Origin: Gaiellasilicea sp046594445
GTDB taxonomy: Bacteria > Actinomycetota > Thermoleophilia > Gaiellales > Gaiellaceae
NCBI GenBank assembly: GCA_046594445.1
Contig: JBKJSM010000002.1
Coordinates: 49,630 to 113,629 of the forward strand
Length of the DNA stretch: 64,000 nucleotides
Direction: 5' to 3'
Position 1 is the first letter of the stretch. Each line of letters begins with the position of its first letter. Positions 49,191 through 57,540 of this stretch are shown one piece after another. The notes below the pieces were generated by a model that saw only the letters and a program-made list of their open reading frames with translations, was not told where the DNA came from and ran no database searches. The translations under genes were made by a program, and so were the position numbers.

Positions 49191-50411
49191 ATGAAGGTCG
49201 AGCCACTGCTCTACGGCGACCGCAAGGTCTACACCGTCGCAAGCTTCAACCGGGGAGTCGCCGATTACGTCGCGCGGCTGCCGACGCTCTGGATCGAGGG
49301 CGAGGTGACCGAGCTGCGCCGGAACGAGCGCTGGGGGAGCGTCTTTTTCACGCTCAAGGATCCGGAGGACGGTGCGTGCCTCCCCGCGTCGATCCCCCGT
49401 CGCACGTTCGACGCCCTCAAGCTCGACATCGCCGACGGCGAGCGGCTGCACGTGCTGGGGCGGCCCGAGCTCTTCGCAGCGAAGGGCGAGTTTCGCCTCC
49501 GAGCGCTCTCGCTGGAGCGCTTCGGGCTCGGCGCGCACCTCGCGGCGATGGAGCGGCTCAAGCAGGTACTCGCCGCCGAGGGTCTCTTCGACGCCTCTCG
49601 AAAGCGCCCGCTGCCGCGCTTCCCACGCCGGATCGGCCTCGTCACCGGCAGCGACGCGGCCGCGCGGCGTGACGTGATCTCGACGATCCAGACGCGCTTT
49701 CCGCCCGCCCGCGTGCTCGTCGCCGAGACGCTCGTGCAGGGGCCGCGGGCCGCGCTCGGGATCGTCGAGGCGCTCGAGGCCGTGGTTCGCGAGCCGGAGA
49801 TCGACGTCGTCGTGCTCACCCGGGGCGGCGGCAGCTTCGACGACCTGCTCCCGTTCAGCGACGAGCGCGTCGTCCGCGCGGTCGCGTCCTGTCCCGTCCC
49901 GATCGTCTCGGCGGGCGGGCACGAGCAGGACTCGCCGCTGTGCGACCTCGCCGCCGACGTGCGCGCGTCGACGCCGACGGCCGCCGGCAAGCTCGTCGTG
50001 CCCGACCTCGAGGCGCTGCGCGCCGAGCTCACGCGGGCGCGCGCTTCACTCGAGCGGTGCGTACGCCGGGCGATCGGGCGCGAGCGCGAGGGACTCGGCC
50101 GCTCGCGGGCGACGCTCGAGCGCGGCGTGCGCCGGACGCTCGAGCGCGACGGCCAGCGGCTCTCCCTGCTTCGTGACCGGCTCCACCGCGGCCCGGCCCT
50201 GCTCGTCGAGCGGCGGCGGTCGTCGCTCGAGCGCACGGGCGCCCGCCTGACGGCGCTCTCGCCGCGCTCGACGCTCGCGCGCGGCTACGCGATCGTCCGG
50301 TCCGGGGATGCCGTGCTCCGCACCGCCGCCACGATCGCGCCGGGCGACAAGGTTCAGGTCGAGCTCGCCGAGGGCGCCTTCGACGCGCAGGTGGAGAACG
50401 TGCTCTCGTGA
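49191..50411 (+). CDS. xseA: Exodeoxyribonuclease VII large subunit
   Basis: Degrades single-stranded DNA to oligonucleotides with XseB. 406 aa. N-terminal OB-fold (LWIEGEVTELRRNERWGSVFFTLKD), then the catalytic core GLVTGSDAAARRDVISTI, VVVLTRGGGSFDDLLPFSDE, GGHEQDSPLCDLAADVRASTPTAA, and a long coiled-coil that binds XseB. TAGGCT ends 8 nt before this ATG or 5 nt before an in-frame GTG at 49188. Confidence 0.96.
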   Translation: MKVEPLLYGDRKVYTVASFNRGVADYVARLPTLWIEGEVTELRRNERWGSVFFTLKDPEDGACLPASIPRRTFDALKLDIADGERLHVLGRPELFAAKGEFRLRALSLERFGLGAHLAAMERLKQVLAAEGLFDASRKRPLPRFPRRIGLVTGSDAAARRDVISTIQTRFPPARVLVAETLVQGPRAALGIVEALEAVVREPEIDVVVLTRGGGSFDDLLPFSDERVVRAVASCPVPIVSAGGHEQDSPLCDLAADVRASTPTAAGKLVVPDLEALRAELTRARASLERCVRRAIGREREGLGRSRATLERGVRRTLERDGQRLSLLRDRLHRGPALLVERRRSSLERTGARLTALSPRSTLARGYAIVRSGDAVLRTAATIAPGDKVQVELAEGAFDAQVENVLS

Positions 50412-50635
50412 GCGAGTTGACGTTCGAATCGGCCCAGAAGGAGCTGGAGCAGATCGTCGAGCGCCTGGAGCGCGGCAACGCGGAGCTGGACGAGGCGATC
50501 AAGCTCTGGGAGCGCGGCGAGGAGCTGCTGCGCTTCTGTCTCGCGCGGCTCGAGGCGGCCGAGGGCACGATCGAGGAGCTTGCCGAACGCGCCGCCGGCG
50601 CCGCACCGTTTCCACCGACGAGCGAGGCGGGATAA
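50408..50635 (+). CDS. xseB: Exodeoxyribonuclease VII small subunit
   Basis: 75 aa partner of XseA: FESAQKELEQIVERLERGNAELDEAIKLWERGEEL is the full family signature. GTG start overlaps xseA (GTGA). Its TAA stop is part of the TAAGAT -10-like hexamer for the next gene. Confidence 0.95.
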   Translation: MSELTFESAQKELEQIVERLERGNAELDEAIKLWERGEELLRFCLARLEAAEGTIEELAERAAGAAPFPPTSEAG

Positions 50636-50638
50636 GAT
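50633..50638 (+). promoter_or_regulatory. Candidate -10 for the cNMP-binding gene
   Basis: TAAGAT ends exactly 6 nt before the GTG at 50645, overlapping the xseB stop codon. Confidence 0.45.
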
Positions 50639-50644
50639 CACGCG

Positions 50645-51055
50645 GTGGCCAGGCCTTCCGCAGAGACGATCGCCAAGGTCCCGCTCTTCGCGGGCTTGGA
50701 GAAGCGCGATCTCGAGCGGATCGCCGACTCGTTCAAGGAGCGCAAGTACAAGGCCGGCGACACGATCGCGAGCGAGGGCCAGGGAGCGGCGGGCTTCTTC
50801 GTGATCGCCGACGGCACCGCGAAGGTGGATGTCCACGGGGAAGAGCGAGGGACGCTCGGCCCGGGCGACTACTTCGGCGAGATCGCCCTGATCGACGAGG
50901 GAGCGCGGACGGCCTCGGTTACGGCCGACACGGACATGACCTGCTACGCGATGACCTTCTGGGAGTTCCGGCCGATCGTCGAGACGGACTCGCGGATCGC
51001 CTGGCAGCTCGTGCAGGCGCTCGCGCGCAAGCTGCGCGAATCCGACTCCCGCTAG
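50645..51055 (+). CDS. Stand-alone cyclic nucleotide-binding domain protein
   Basis: 136 aa. A single cNMP-binding beta-roll: VPLFAGLEKRDLERIADSF, and the phosphate-binding cassette GDYFGEIALIDEGARTASV with the conserved Glu and Arg that bind cAMP ribose-phosphate. No DNA-binding or catalytic domain, so it acts as a sensor or adaptor. Overlaps the convergent glycerate kinase gene by 4 nt. Confidence 0.88.
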   Translation: MARPSAETIAKVPLFAGLEKRDLERIADSFKERKYKAGDTIASEGQGAAGFFVIADGTAKVDVHGEERGTLGPGDYFGEIALIDEGARTASVTADTDMTCYAMTFWEFRPIVETDSRIAWQLVQALARKLRESDSR

Positions 51056-51972
51056 CCGCTCAGCTCTCTCCCGAGAGCCACCAGGTCGTCCCACGCGCGC
51101 GCAGGGTCACCGGAGAGCGCGATCGTCTGCGCGCCCTCGATCTCGACCTCGACCACCCCGCCGAAGACGGCGCAGCGCGTCCCCGCCGAACGGCGGACGA
51201 TCTCGCCCGGCGCCTTCCCGAGCGCGGTCGTCGCGTCGACGCGGCCCTCACCCGTGACCACGAGGTCGTAGCCGGACGAGTCGAAGCCGATCGTGTCGAG
51301 CACGAGCGCCGCACCCGGCACGAGCTCCGCGCCCAGGAACGCGAGTGCCGCTCCGAGCCCGCCGGCCGCGCCGCCCCCGGGCTCGCGTTGAAACGGGGCA
51401 AGCTCCTCGCGCGCGCCGAATCGCCGCTCCAGCTCGACGATCTGCTTCGGGCCCGCGCCCTTTTGGGGGCCGAAGACGCGAGGCGCCTCCACGAGCGTCA
51501 CGGTCACGTCGCAGGCGACCCGCGCCGGCACCGGCAGCTGACCGACGACCTCCAGCAGGCCGGCGCCCGCGTCCATCGTCGCCGTTCCGCCCAGGCAGAG
51601 CAGGAGTGACGAGGGGTTCTCGCCGAGAGCCGCAGCGATCAGCTCTCCGAAGCCGCGGCTGGACGCCGCCAGCGGATCCAGCCGGTCCGGGTCGAGCGGG
51701 ACGGCGGCGGCCGCCTCGACAACAGCGGTGCCGTCGGGCAGCACGAGCCACCGCGCCCGTCGCGGCCGCCCGAACGCGTCGTGGACGTCCGCCTCGCGCC
51801 ACTCGCCGCCCCGGGCGAGCCGGAGCGCCTCCGCTGTCCCCTCGCCGCCGTCGGCGACGGGAAGCTCGGTCGCCTCGGCGCCGCCCGCCCGCAATCCCAC
51901 GGCGAGCGCGGCCGCGGCCTCGGCTGCCGTGAGGACGCCCTTGAGGCTAGCCGGGGAGACCAGCGCGCGCAT
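51052..51972 (-). CDS. Glycerate kinase (GK1/GarK family)
   Basis: Phosphorylates D-glycerate to 2- or 3-phosphoglycerate. 306 aa, slightly shorter than GarK (about 380). Starts VSPASLKGVLTAAEAA; LPVADGGEGTAEAL, LLCLGGTATMDAGAG, FGPQKGAG and VTGEGRVDATTALGKAPGEIVR are family signatures. It overlaps the YbhN-like gene by 26 nt. Confidence 0.9.
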   Translation of the reverse strand: MRALVSPASLKGVLTAAEAAAALAVGLRAGGAEATELPVADGGEGTAEALRLARGGEWREADVHDAFGRPRRARWLVLPDGTAVVEAAAAVPLDPDRLDPLAASSRGFGELIAAALGENPSSLLLCLGGTATMDAGAGLLEVVGQLPVPARVACDVTVTLVEAPRVFGPQKGAGPKQIVELERRFGAREELAPFQREPGGGAAGGLGAALAFLGAELVPGAALVLDTIGFDSSGYDLVVTGEGRVDATTALGKAPGEIVRRSAGTRCAVFGGVVEVEIEGAQTIALSGDPARAWDDLVALGRELSG

Positions 51973-52999
51973 GAGCCGGCTCGATCGGGAGTGGCTTGTC
52001 CTCGACGGGGAACTCGGTCGCGTCGGGCATCTCGCGCAGCATCGCGAACGAGAGCCCCTCGCGCGCCAGGAAGAGCAGGCCGACCCCGACGCCGACCGAC
52101 ACCTCCACCACCTGGAGCACGAGCGCGTAGGCGAAGCCGGTCGAGTAGGCGACGCCGTACTGGACGAGGGGCAGCGCGACTGCGGCCTGGAGCAGGCCGA
52201 CGTTGCCCGGCCAGAGCGGGAAGATCGTCGCGACGTTCATCAGCAGCAGCACGAGCCCGGCCGCCGGCAGCGGGGCGTGGATGTCGAAGGCGCGCATCGC
52301 GACGTAGACAGCGAGCAGCTGCAGAAACCAGCCACCGCACTGCAGGACGATCGCCCCGGCGGCCGCGACCGGCGAGCGCAGCACCGCGAGCCCCTGCCGG
52401 GCCATTGCCAGGAGCCGGCGCAGCGGCCGCGCTCCCTCGATCGCGGGCCGCTGGCGGTGGCGCGCGCTCAGCACCGCCGCGGTGAAGAGCAGGACGCCGA
52501 GGGCCGACACGACGACCAGGCTCGTCACCGCCCAGTGCGGGATCTTCGCCGTCGCGAGCACGTAGGCGACGAGCAGGAGCGCGGGGAAGAGGTCGAAGAG
52601 CCGGTGCGCGAAGACCGTGCCGACGAGCGCCCCGGTCGTGCCGCGACCATGAGGCAGGTGACGTCGGAGCACGGCGACGCGGGCAAGCTCGCCGATCCTG
52701 CCCGGGAGAACGGCGTTCGCGAGCAGCCCGATCGAGAACGCGGAGAAGATGCGCCCGAACAGCGGTCGCGGCGGCTCGAGCGCCTGGTCGATCGTCAGTC
52801 GCCAGGCGAACGAGCGCAGTAGCACCGAGACCAGGTTGAGCCCGATCGCGAAGGCGACCCAGGCCCAGTTGACGAGGTTGAAGGCGTCGTGGACGACGTT
52901 CCAGTCGGGTCCGCGCCACCAGAGCAGGACGAGGACGGCGACGAGGAACGGAACCACGAGCCCGCCGCGCAGCCAGCGGCTCCGCGGCACGTACTTCAC
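51947..52999 (-). CDS. YbhN/UPF0104 lysylphosphatidylglycerol-synthase-like membrane protein
   Basis: 350 aa, about eight helices. Family signatures: LGLLANAVLPGRIGELARV-type segment (here GLLANAVLPGRIGELARVAVL) and MNVATIFPLWPGNVGLLQAAVALPL. No MprF-type aminoacyl-transferase domain, so it may be a flippase-like or lipid-transfer protein. The GTG at 52999 overlaps the glycosyltransferase stop (GTGA), suggesting the two work on the same glycolipid. Confidence 0.82.
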   Translation of the reverse strand: MKYVPRSRWLRGGLVVPFLVAVLVLLWWRGPDWNVVHDAFNLVNWAWVAFAIGLNLVSVLLRSFAWRLTIDQALEPPRPLFGRIFSAFSIGLLANAVLPGRIGELARVAVLRRHLPHGRGTTGALVGTVFAHRLFDLFPALLLVAYVLATAKIPHWAVTSLVVVSALGVLLFTAAVLSARHRQRPAIEGARPLRRLLAMARQGLAVLRSPVAAAGAIVLQCGGWFLQLLAVYVAMRAFDIHAPLPAAGLVLLLMNVATIFPLWPGNVGLLQAAVALPLVQYGVAYSTGFAYALVLQVVEVSVGVGVGLLFLAREGLSFAMLREMPDATEFPVEDKPLPIEPAHARAGLPG

Positions 53000-54132
53000 G
53001 CAGCCACCCGAGTCGTTCCCCGTGCCGACTCGTAGATCCCGACCAGCCGGCGGGCGATGTCCGCCCACGAGTAGCGGTCGATCGCGAGCTCGCGCGCGGC
53101 GGCGCCGAGCGCCGCGCGGCGCGGCTCGTCGGCGAGGAGGGCGGCGACCGCGTCTGCGAGTGCGACGGGGTCGCCGGGCGGTACGCCGACCGAGGTCTCG
53201 GGCGTCATCACGTCGCGGTAGCCGGGGATGTCGGACGCGACCACGGGAGTCGCACAGGCAAACGCGCGCGTCAGCACCATCCCGAAACTCTCCCCGCCGA
53301 GCGACGGCGCCACGAGCGCCTTGGCGGACGAGAGCTCCGCGGTCAGATCCTCCTGGCTGAGGAAGCCGAGCACGTCGATGCCGTCGTCGGGGACGCGCAG
53401 GCGAGTCAACAGGAGGCGGACACGGAGGGGGTCGGCGCCCGCGATCCGCAGCTGGGCGCCCGTCCGCTTCCTGATTTCCGGCCAAGCCCGCAGCAGCACC
53501 TGCAGGCCCTTGCGCGGCTCCTGGCGGCCGGCGAAAACGATGCGATGCTCGCGGTCGCCCGCTTCGACGCCGTCGGGGATCAGGACGCCGTTCGGAACGA
53601 TCTCGTACTCGCCAGGCAGCCAGCGCTGCGCGGAGACGCGCGCCTGCTCGGAGACGGCGATCCGGCGGTCGAGCCGCTCCTCGAGGAACCCCCACACCGG
53701 CGTCGCCAGGCGCATCCAACCGAGATCGCCGCTCGCGTGGTGCGTGCCGACCATCGGTCCGTCCCAGAACGCGAGCGCCGCGATGCACGGCGTCGGGGTC
53801 ATCGGCTCGTGCAGGTGGAGCAGGTCGAAGTCCCCCGCCTCGAGCACGCGCCGGATCCGGAAGATCGAGCGCGGGCTGAGAATGATGTTCGGCAGCGAGC
53901 CGTTGGCCGGGACGATCACCGAGCGACCGATCGGGATCACCTCGGGGGGCGGCGTCCCGTGGCGGCCGACGCGGGGGTGCAGGACGCGGGTGAACTGGCC
54001 TGGCGGGTCGTTGCCCATGATCAGCCGCACCTCGTGCCCGAGGTCGCGGAGCGCCGCCGCCTGAAGCTCCGCGTGCTCCACGACGGCGCCCCAGAACGAC
54101 CACGAGAACGGCACGACGATGCCAACCTTCAT
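52996..54132 (-). CDS. GT4 glycosyltransferase, PimA-like
   Basis: 378 aa GT-B enzyme, probably transferring mannose or another hexose to a phosphoinositol-type lipid at the cytosolic membrane face. VGIVVPFSWSFWGAVVEHA; LLHLHEPMTPTP; ACTHHASG-like VGTHHASGDLGW; VPNGV; donor-site GRQEPRKGLQVLL; and the ESFGMVLTRAFACATPVVASD E-x7-E motif. The N-terminal half resembles PimA/phosphatidylinositol mannosyltransferases. TAGACT lies 9 nt before the ATG. Coupled to the YbhN-like gene. Confidence 0.82.
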   Translation of the reverse strand: MKVGIVVPFSWSFWGAVVEHAELQAAALRDLGHEVRLIMGNDPPGQFTRVLHPRVGRHGTPPPEVIPIGRSVIVPANGSLPNIILSPRSIFRIRRVLEAGDFDLLHLHEPMTPTPCIAALAFWDGPMVGTHHASGDLGWMRLATPVWGFLEERLDRRIAVSEQARVSAQRWLPGEYEIVPNGVLIPDGVEAGDREHRIVFAGRQEPRKGLQVLLRAWPEIRKRTGAQLRIAGADPLRVRLLLTRLRVPDDGIDVLGFLSQEDLTAELSSAKALVAPSLGGESFGMVLTRAFACATPVVASDIPGYRDVMTPETSVGVPPGDPVALADAVAALLADEPRRAALGAAARELAIDRYSWADIARRLVGIYESARGTTRVAA

Positions 54133-54170
54133 CCCACACGGAGTCTATGCGCGCCTGCACAATGCTCCCC

Positions 54171-55085
54171 ATGCGCCTGGAAGGGGTCCATCACGTCACG
54201 CTGATCACGGGGGACGCGCCCGGGAACGTCGACTTCTACACCCGCGTGCTCGGCCTGCGGATGGTGAAGAAGACGGTCAATCAGGACGATCCGACCGTCT
54301 ACCACCTCTTCTATGCCGACGAGAAGGGGAGCGCCGGATCGGACATCACGTTCTTCGAATACCCCGGCGCGACCCGTGGCAAGGCGGGTCCGGGGATGGT
54401 GCACACGATCGTCTGGCGCGTCGGCTCCGAGGCCGCGCTCGACTTCTGGGAGGAGCGGCTCGCGAGCGAGGCGGAGAACGTCGAGCGCTCCGACGGCGCG
54501 CTCACGTTCGAGGATCCAGAAGGCGTGCGGCACGAGCTCGCAGTCACCGCCACGACCGACGAGCCGCTCGTGGCGAAGCACCCGGAGGTCCCGGCGGAGC
54601 ACGCTCTCCAGGGCTTCGACGGCGTTCGCGCGTACGCGATCGATCCCGAGCGGAGCCGGGCGCTGCTCGAGCAGACGCTCGCCTTCGAGCCGCGCGGCGA
54701 GCAGGAATGGGAGGCGCGCGGCGAGCGGCGCGGTGGCTTCTACGCCTACGACGCCCCTCCTCCCGAGGGCCGCGGGATTCCCGGCGCCGGCACGGTGCAC
54801 CACGTCGCGTGGGGGACGACGATCGAGGAGCACGAGGCCTGGCAGCGGCGGGTCGCCGAGGCGGGCTTCCAGCCGACGCCGGTGATCGACCGCTTCTACT
54901 TCAAGTCGATCTACTTCCGCGAGCCGAACGGGATCCTGTTCGAGCTCGCCACGCTCGGTCCCGGCTTTGCGACCGACGAGGACCCGGAGCACCTGGGCGA
55001 GCGGCTCTCGCTGCCACCGGACTTCGAGCACCTGCGCGAGCAGATCGAGCCGGCGCTGACGCCATTGCCGAACCCGCGCGGATGA
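54171..55085 (+). CDS. VOC-family ring-cleaving dioxygenase/glyoxalase-like protein (MhqO type)
   Basis: 304 aa, two VOC modules. LEGVHHVTLITGDAPGNVDFYTRVLG opens module 1; GTVHHVAWGT and FREPNGILFELAT (metal His and Glu) lie in module 2. Resembles hydroquinone-type extradiol dioxygenases of Bacillus. Three in-frame ATGs (54147, 54162, 54171); I prefer 54171 as homology begins there and CACAAT ends 7 nt upstream. Translationally coupled to the following esterase. Confidence 0.8.
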   Translation: MRLEGVHHVTLITGDAPGNVDFYTRVLGLRMVKKTVNQDDPTVYHLFYADEKGSAGSDITFFEYPGATRGKAGPGMVHTIVWRVGSEAALDFWEERLASEAENVERSDGALTFEDPEGVRHELAVTATTDEPLVAKHPEVPAEHALQGFDGVRAYAIDPERSRALLEQTLAFEPRGEQEWEARGERRGGFYAYDAPPPEGRGIPGAGTVHHVAWGTTIEEHEAWQRRVAEAGFQPTPVIDRFYFKSIYFREPNGILFELATLGPGFATDEDPEHLGERLSLPPDFEHLREQIEPALTPLPNPRG

Positions 55086-55705
55086 GTCTCACGGTCCTCG
55101 AACGTCCGGCCGCCGGCGAGCCGGAGGGGAGCCTCGTCCTGCTGCACGGCCGCGGTGCGGACGAGTACGACCTGCACCCGCTCCTCGACGCGCTCGACCC
55201 CGAGCGACGGCTGCTCGGCGTGACGCCGCGCGGCCCGCACGCGCTGCCGCCCGGCGGGGCGCACTGGTACCGCCTGGGCGGGATCCCGACGCCGGACCCC
55301 CTCACCTTCTGGCCGAGCTTCGAGGCGCTCTCCGAGCTGCTCGACGGCCTGCCGCAGCCGCTCGTGCTCGGGGGCTTCTCGCAGGGGACGGCAATGACGT
55401 GGGCACTCGGACTCGGGCGCGGCCCCGCGAAGCGCCCGCAGGCGCTCATCGCGCTCTCGGGCTTCATGCCCCTGGTGGAAGGTCTCGAGCTCGATCTCTC
55501 CGGCCTCGACGATTACCCGGCCGCGCTCGCCCACGGCACGCTCGACGAGATCATCCCGGTCGACTGGAGCCGCCAGGCCCGGGCCGTTCTGGAAGCCGCG
55601 GGCGCCGAGGTCCTCTACCGCGAGGCGCCGCTGCCGCACACGATCGCCCCGCAGGTCATCCCCGAGTTGCGCGGATTCGTCGCGCACGCCCTCGCCACCG
55701 AGTAG
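55082..55705 (+). CDS. Phospholipase/carboxylesterase family hydrolase
   Basis: 207 aa alpha/beta hydrolase. LVLLHGRGADEYDLHPL oxyanion region, nucleophile GGFSQGTAM, acid HGTLDEIIPVD and base PLPHTIAPQ. A dioxygenase next to a YpfH/MhqD-like esterase mirrors the Bacillus mhq (quinone stress) pairing; this functional link is inference. ATGA overlap with the dioxygenase gene. Confidence 0.85.
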   Translation: MSLTVLERPAAGEPEGSLVLLHGRGADEYDLHPLLDALDPERRLLGVTPRGPHALPPGGAHWYRLGGIPTPDPLTFWPSFEALSELLDGLPQPLVLGGFSQGTAMTWALGLGRGPAKRPQALIALSGFMPLVEGLELDLSGLDDYPAALAHGTLDEIIPVDWSRQARAVLEAAGAEVLYREAPLPHTIAPQVIPELRGFVAHALATE

Positions 55706-55830
55706 GTACTTGGCGATCGTGGCCCACGCGGCCGCGAGCGTCGTCCCCTCCGGCGATACGCCTCCCACATGAGCTCGGAGACCGTCGGCCAGGGCGGCTC
55801 GAGGGACGAGTGGTCGCTCACGTCTCGACT
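55706..55830. other. Intergenic spacer between convergent genes
   Basis: 125 bp. Holds a 27-codon plus-strand frame at 55769-55852 (running into the next, opposite-strand gene) and an antisense frame. Neither is convincing. No hairpin with U-tract found. Confidence 0.4.
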
Positions 55831-56331
55831 TTACGACCTCGTCACCACATAGCGGCGAGCGACGCGACGGCCCGGCAGCACGACGACGTCGCCGTCGAAG
55901 CGCGCCAGCCGCGCGAGCATGCCTGGGCGCCGCGTCCTGCGGTAGGCGAGGACGTAACGCACGAACTCCAGATCAATCTTCTCCGAGCAACCCTCGGGCA
56001 TGTCCGGGCGCGACCTCCCCCGCCAGTGAGCAAAGCGTCTCACGATTCCGAGCAGACAGCTCGCCGTCGGCAGGTCGAGGAAAATGGCCGTGTCGGCACG
56101 CTCGAGGCGAAGCTCCAACGTGCGGCTGTAGTTGCCGTCGATCACCCACTCCTCGGTCTTGCAGAGCTCCCGTACGCGCGCCTCCCACTCCTCGGTCGAG
56201 GGCTCGATCCACCCCGGCCGCCAGTACTCGAGGTCGAGATGCACGAGCGGCAGCCCGAGATTCGTCGAGAGCGCCCGAGCCAGGGTCGACTTCCCCGACC
56301 CGGCGCAGCCGATCACGATCACCCTCCGCAC
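55831..56331 (-). CDS. P-loop kinase-like protein (adenylate kinase/FlaR fold)
   Basis: 166 aa. Walker A GCAGSGKSTLARALS at the N-terminus; HLDLEYWRPGW and EEWVIDGNYSRTLELRL resemble the topology-modulation/FlaR-type P-loop proteins; FLDLPTASCLLGIVRR; Arg-rich lid. Substrate unknown. GTG start. Confidence 0.78.
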   Translation of the reverse strand: MRRVIVIGCAGSGKSTLARALSTNLGLPLVHLDLEYWRPGWIEPSTEEWEARVRELCKTEEWVIDGNYSRTLELRLERADTAIFLDLPTASCLLGIVRRFAHWRGRSRPDMPEGCSEKIDLEFVRYVLAYRRTRRPGMLARLARFDGDVVVLPGRRVARRYVVTRS

Positions 56332-56359
56332 GCCGAGCAGGCTACTGCGGCAACGCGAT

Positions 56360-56365
56360 TAGACT
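56360..56365 (+). promoter_or_regulatory. Candidate -10 for the adenosine deaminase gene
   Basis: TAGACT ends exactly 6 nt before the ATG at 56372; the stretch to the ATG (TAGACTCGTCGG) is almost the same as that before fdhB (TAGACTCGGCGG). Confidence 0.5.
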
Positions 56366-56371
56366 CGTCGG

Positions 56372-57358
56372 ATGACGGAGGGTCTCGCCGAGCTGCACAC
56401 CCACCTCGGCGGCTCCGTCGCCTCCGACATCCTCTGGTCGCTCGCGCACGAGCAGGGGATCGCGCTCCCGGTGAAGGACTTCTGGGAGTTCGACGCGCTC
56501 GTCACCGTCAGCGACCCGCGCGGGGTCGAGAACCTCGACGCGCTCGACAAGATCTACCACTGGACGGAGCTGATCCAGTCCTCCCCGCTCGCCGTCGAGC
56601 GCTCCGTACACGGCGCCATCGGCGGCGCCTATCGCAGCCAGAAGATCACCACGTTCGAGCTCCGCTTCAACCCGATGAAGCGCAACCGCGGCGGCGAGCG
56701 CGACCTCGACCACATCATCCTCGCGGCCGTCCGCGGGCTCGACCGCGCTCGCCTCGAGTACCCGCAGGTGCGCGCCGGCCTGATCCTGATGATGGACCGC
56801 ACCTTCGACGCCCGCCAGAACGAGGTCGTCGTCGAGAAGGCGATTGGCTGGGCCTCCCGCGGCGTCGTCGGGATCGACATCGCCGGGCCCAGGCCGGGCG
56901 GCGGGCGTTACGACTACACGCAGATCAAGCCGATGGTCGAGACGGCGCGGGCCGCCGGCCTCGGGATCACGATCCACGTCGGCGAAGAGGGCGAGACGGG
57001 CGCCGAGGAGATCGGCGAGGTGATCGAGCACCTGCGGCCCGAGCGGATCGGCCACGGGATCCTGGCGGCGGGCGACTCGGAGCTGATGCGCATGCTGCGC
57101 GACGCCGGCACCGTGCTCGAGATCTGCCCGACGTCGAACCTGCTCACCAAGGCGCTTGCCGACGAGGACGCGGTGCGCGAGACGTTGCGCGCCTTCGCCG
57201 ACAACGGCGTCGCGTTCACGATCGCGACGGACGGCCCGGAGATGATGCACACCCACCTCCGGGACGAGCTCGAGCTGCTCGAGCGAATCGGCGCGCTGAC
57301 GCCGGAGGAGCTCGTGGCGGCGAACCGGCGCGGTCACGAGGCCAGCTTCATCCGATGA
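56372..57358 (+). CDS. Adenosine deaminase family protein
   Basis: 328 aa metallo-hydrolase. Zinc ligands in ELHTHLGGSV and HVGEEGE (His, plus catalytic Glu), RIGHGI, and FTIATDGPEMM, where the family normally has Asp-Asp-Pro: the first Asp (zinc ligand) is kept but the second, which contacts the purine, is Gly. TFELRFNPMKRN is typical of the adenosine deaminase branch. The altered purine contact makes the substrate (adenosine, adenine, aminodeoxyfutalosine) uncertain. Confidence 0.8.
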   Translation: MTEGLAELHTHLGGSVASDILWSLAHEQGIALPVKDFWEFDALVTVSDPRGVENLDALDKIYHWTELIQSSPLAVERSVHGAIGGAYRSQKITTFELRFNPMKRNRGGERDLDHIILAAVRGLDRARLEYPQVRAGLILMMDRTFDARQNEVVVEKAIGWASRGVVGIDIAGPRPGGGRYDYTQIKPMVETARAAGLGITIHVGEEGETGAEEIGEVIEHLRPERIGHGILAAGDSELMRMLRDAGTVLEICPTSNLLTKALADEDAVRETLRAFADNGVAFTIATDGPEMMHTHLRDELELLERIGALTPEELVAANRRGHEASFIR

Positions 57359-57377
57359 ACCTGCTTTACTGATCGGC

Positions 57378-57491
57378 ATGAAAGGCGCACAGAAGCCGAA
57401 GAAGGGCGAGAAGAAGCCCGCACAGTCGTCGCTGAAGGAGAAGCGCGCCGCCAAGCGCGCCGCAGCGAAGACGACCCGCATCGATACGTAG
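57378..57491 (+). CDS. Tiny Lys/Ala-rich basic protein
   Basis: 37 aa: starts MKGAQKPKKGEKKPAQ, then SLKEKRAAKRAAAKT. Highly basic, likely disordered and nucleic-acid binding. Follows the deaminase gene by 19 bp. Function unknown; small but clean start/stop and similar mini-proteins occur in actinobacteria. Confidence 0.5.
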   Translation: MKGAQKPKKGEKKPAQSSLKEKRAAKRAAAKTTRIDT

Positions 57492-57540
57492 CGCCCGCGC
57501 GGAATCTCACGGCGCGCGGCGGCGTTCCGTTCCAGTAGGC

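Noticed and set aside
55615..55821. 68-codon minus-strand frame (SELMWEAYRRRG...) in the gap after the esterase
   Set aside because: Most of it is antisense to the esterase gene, and the N-terminal part alone shows no recognisable family. Kept as spacer.
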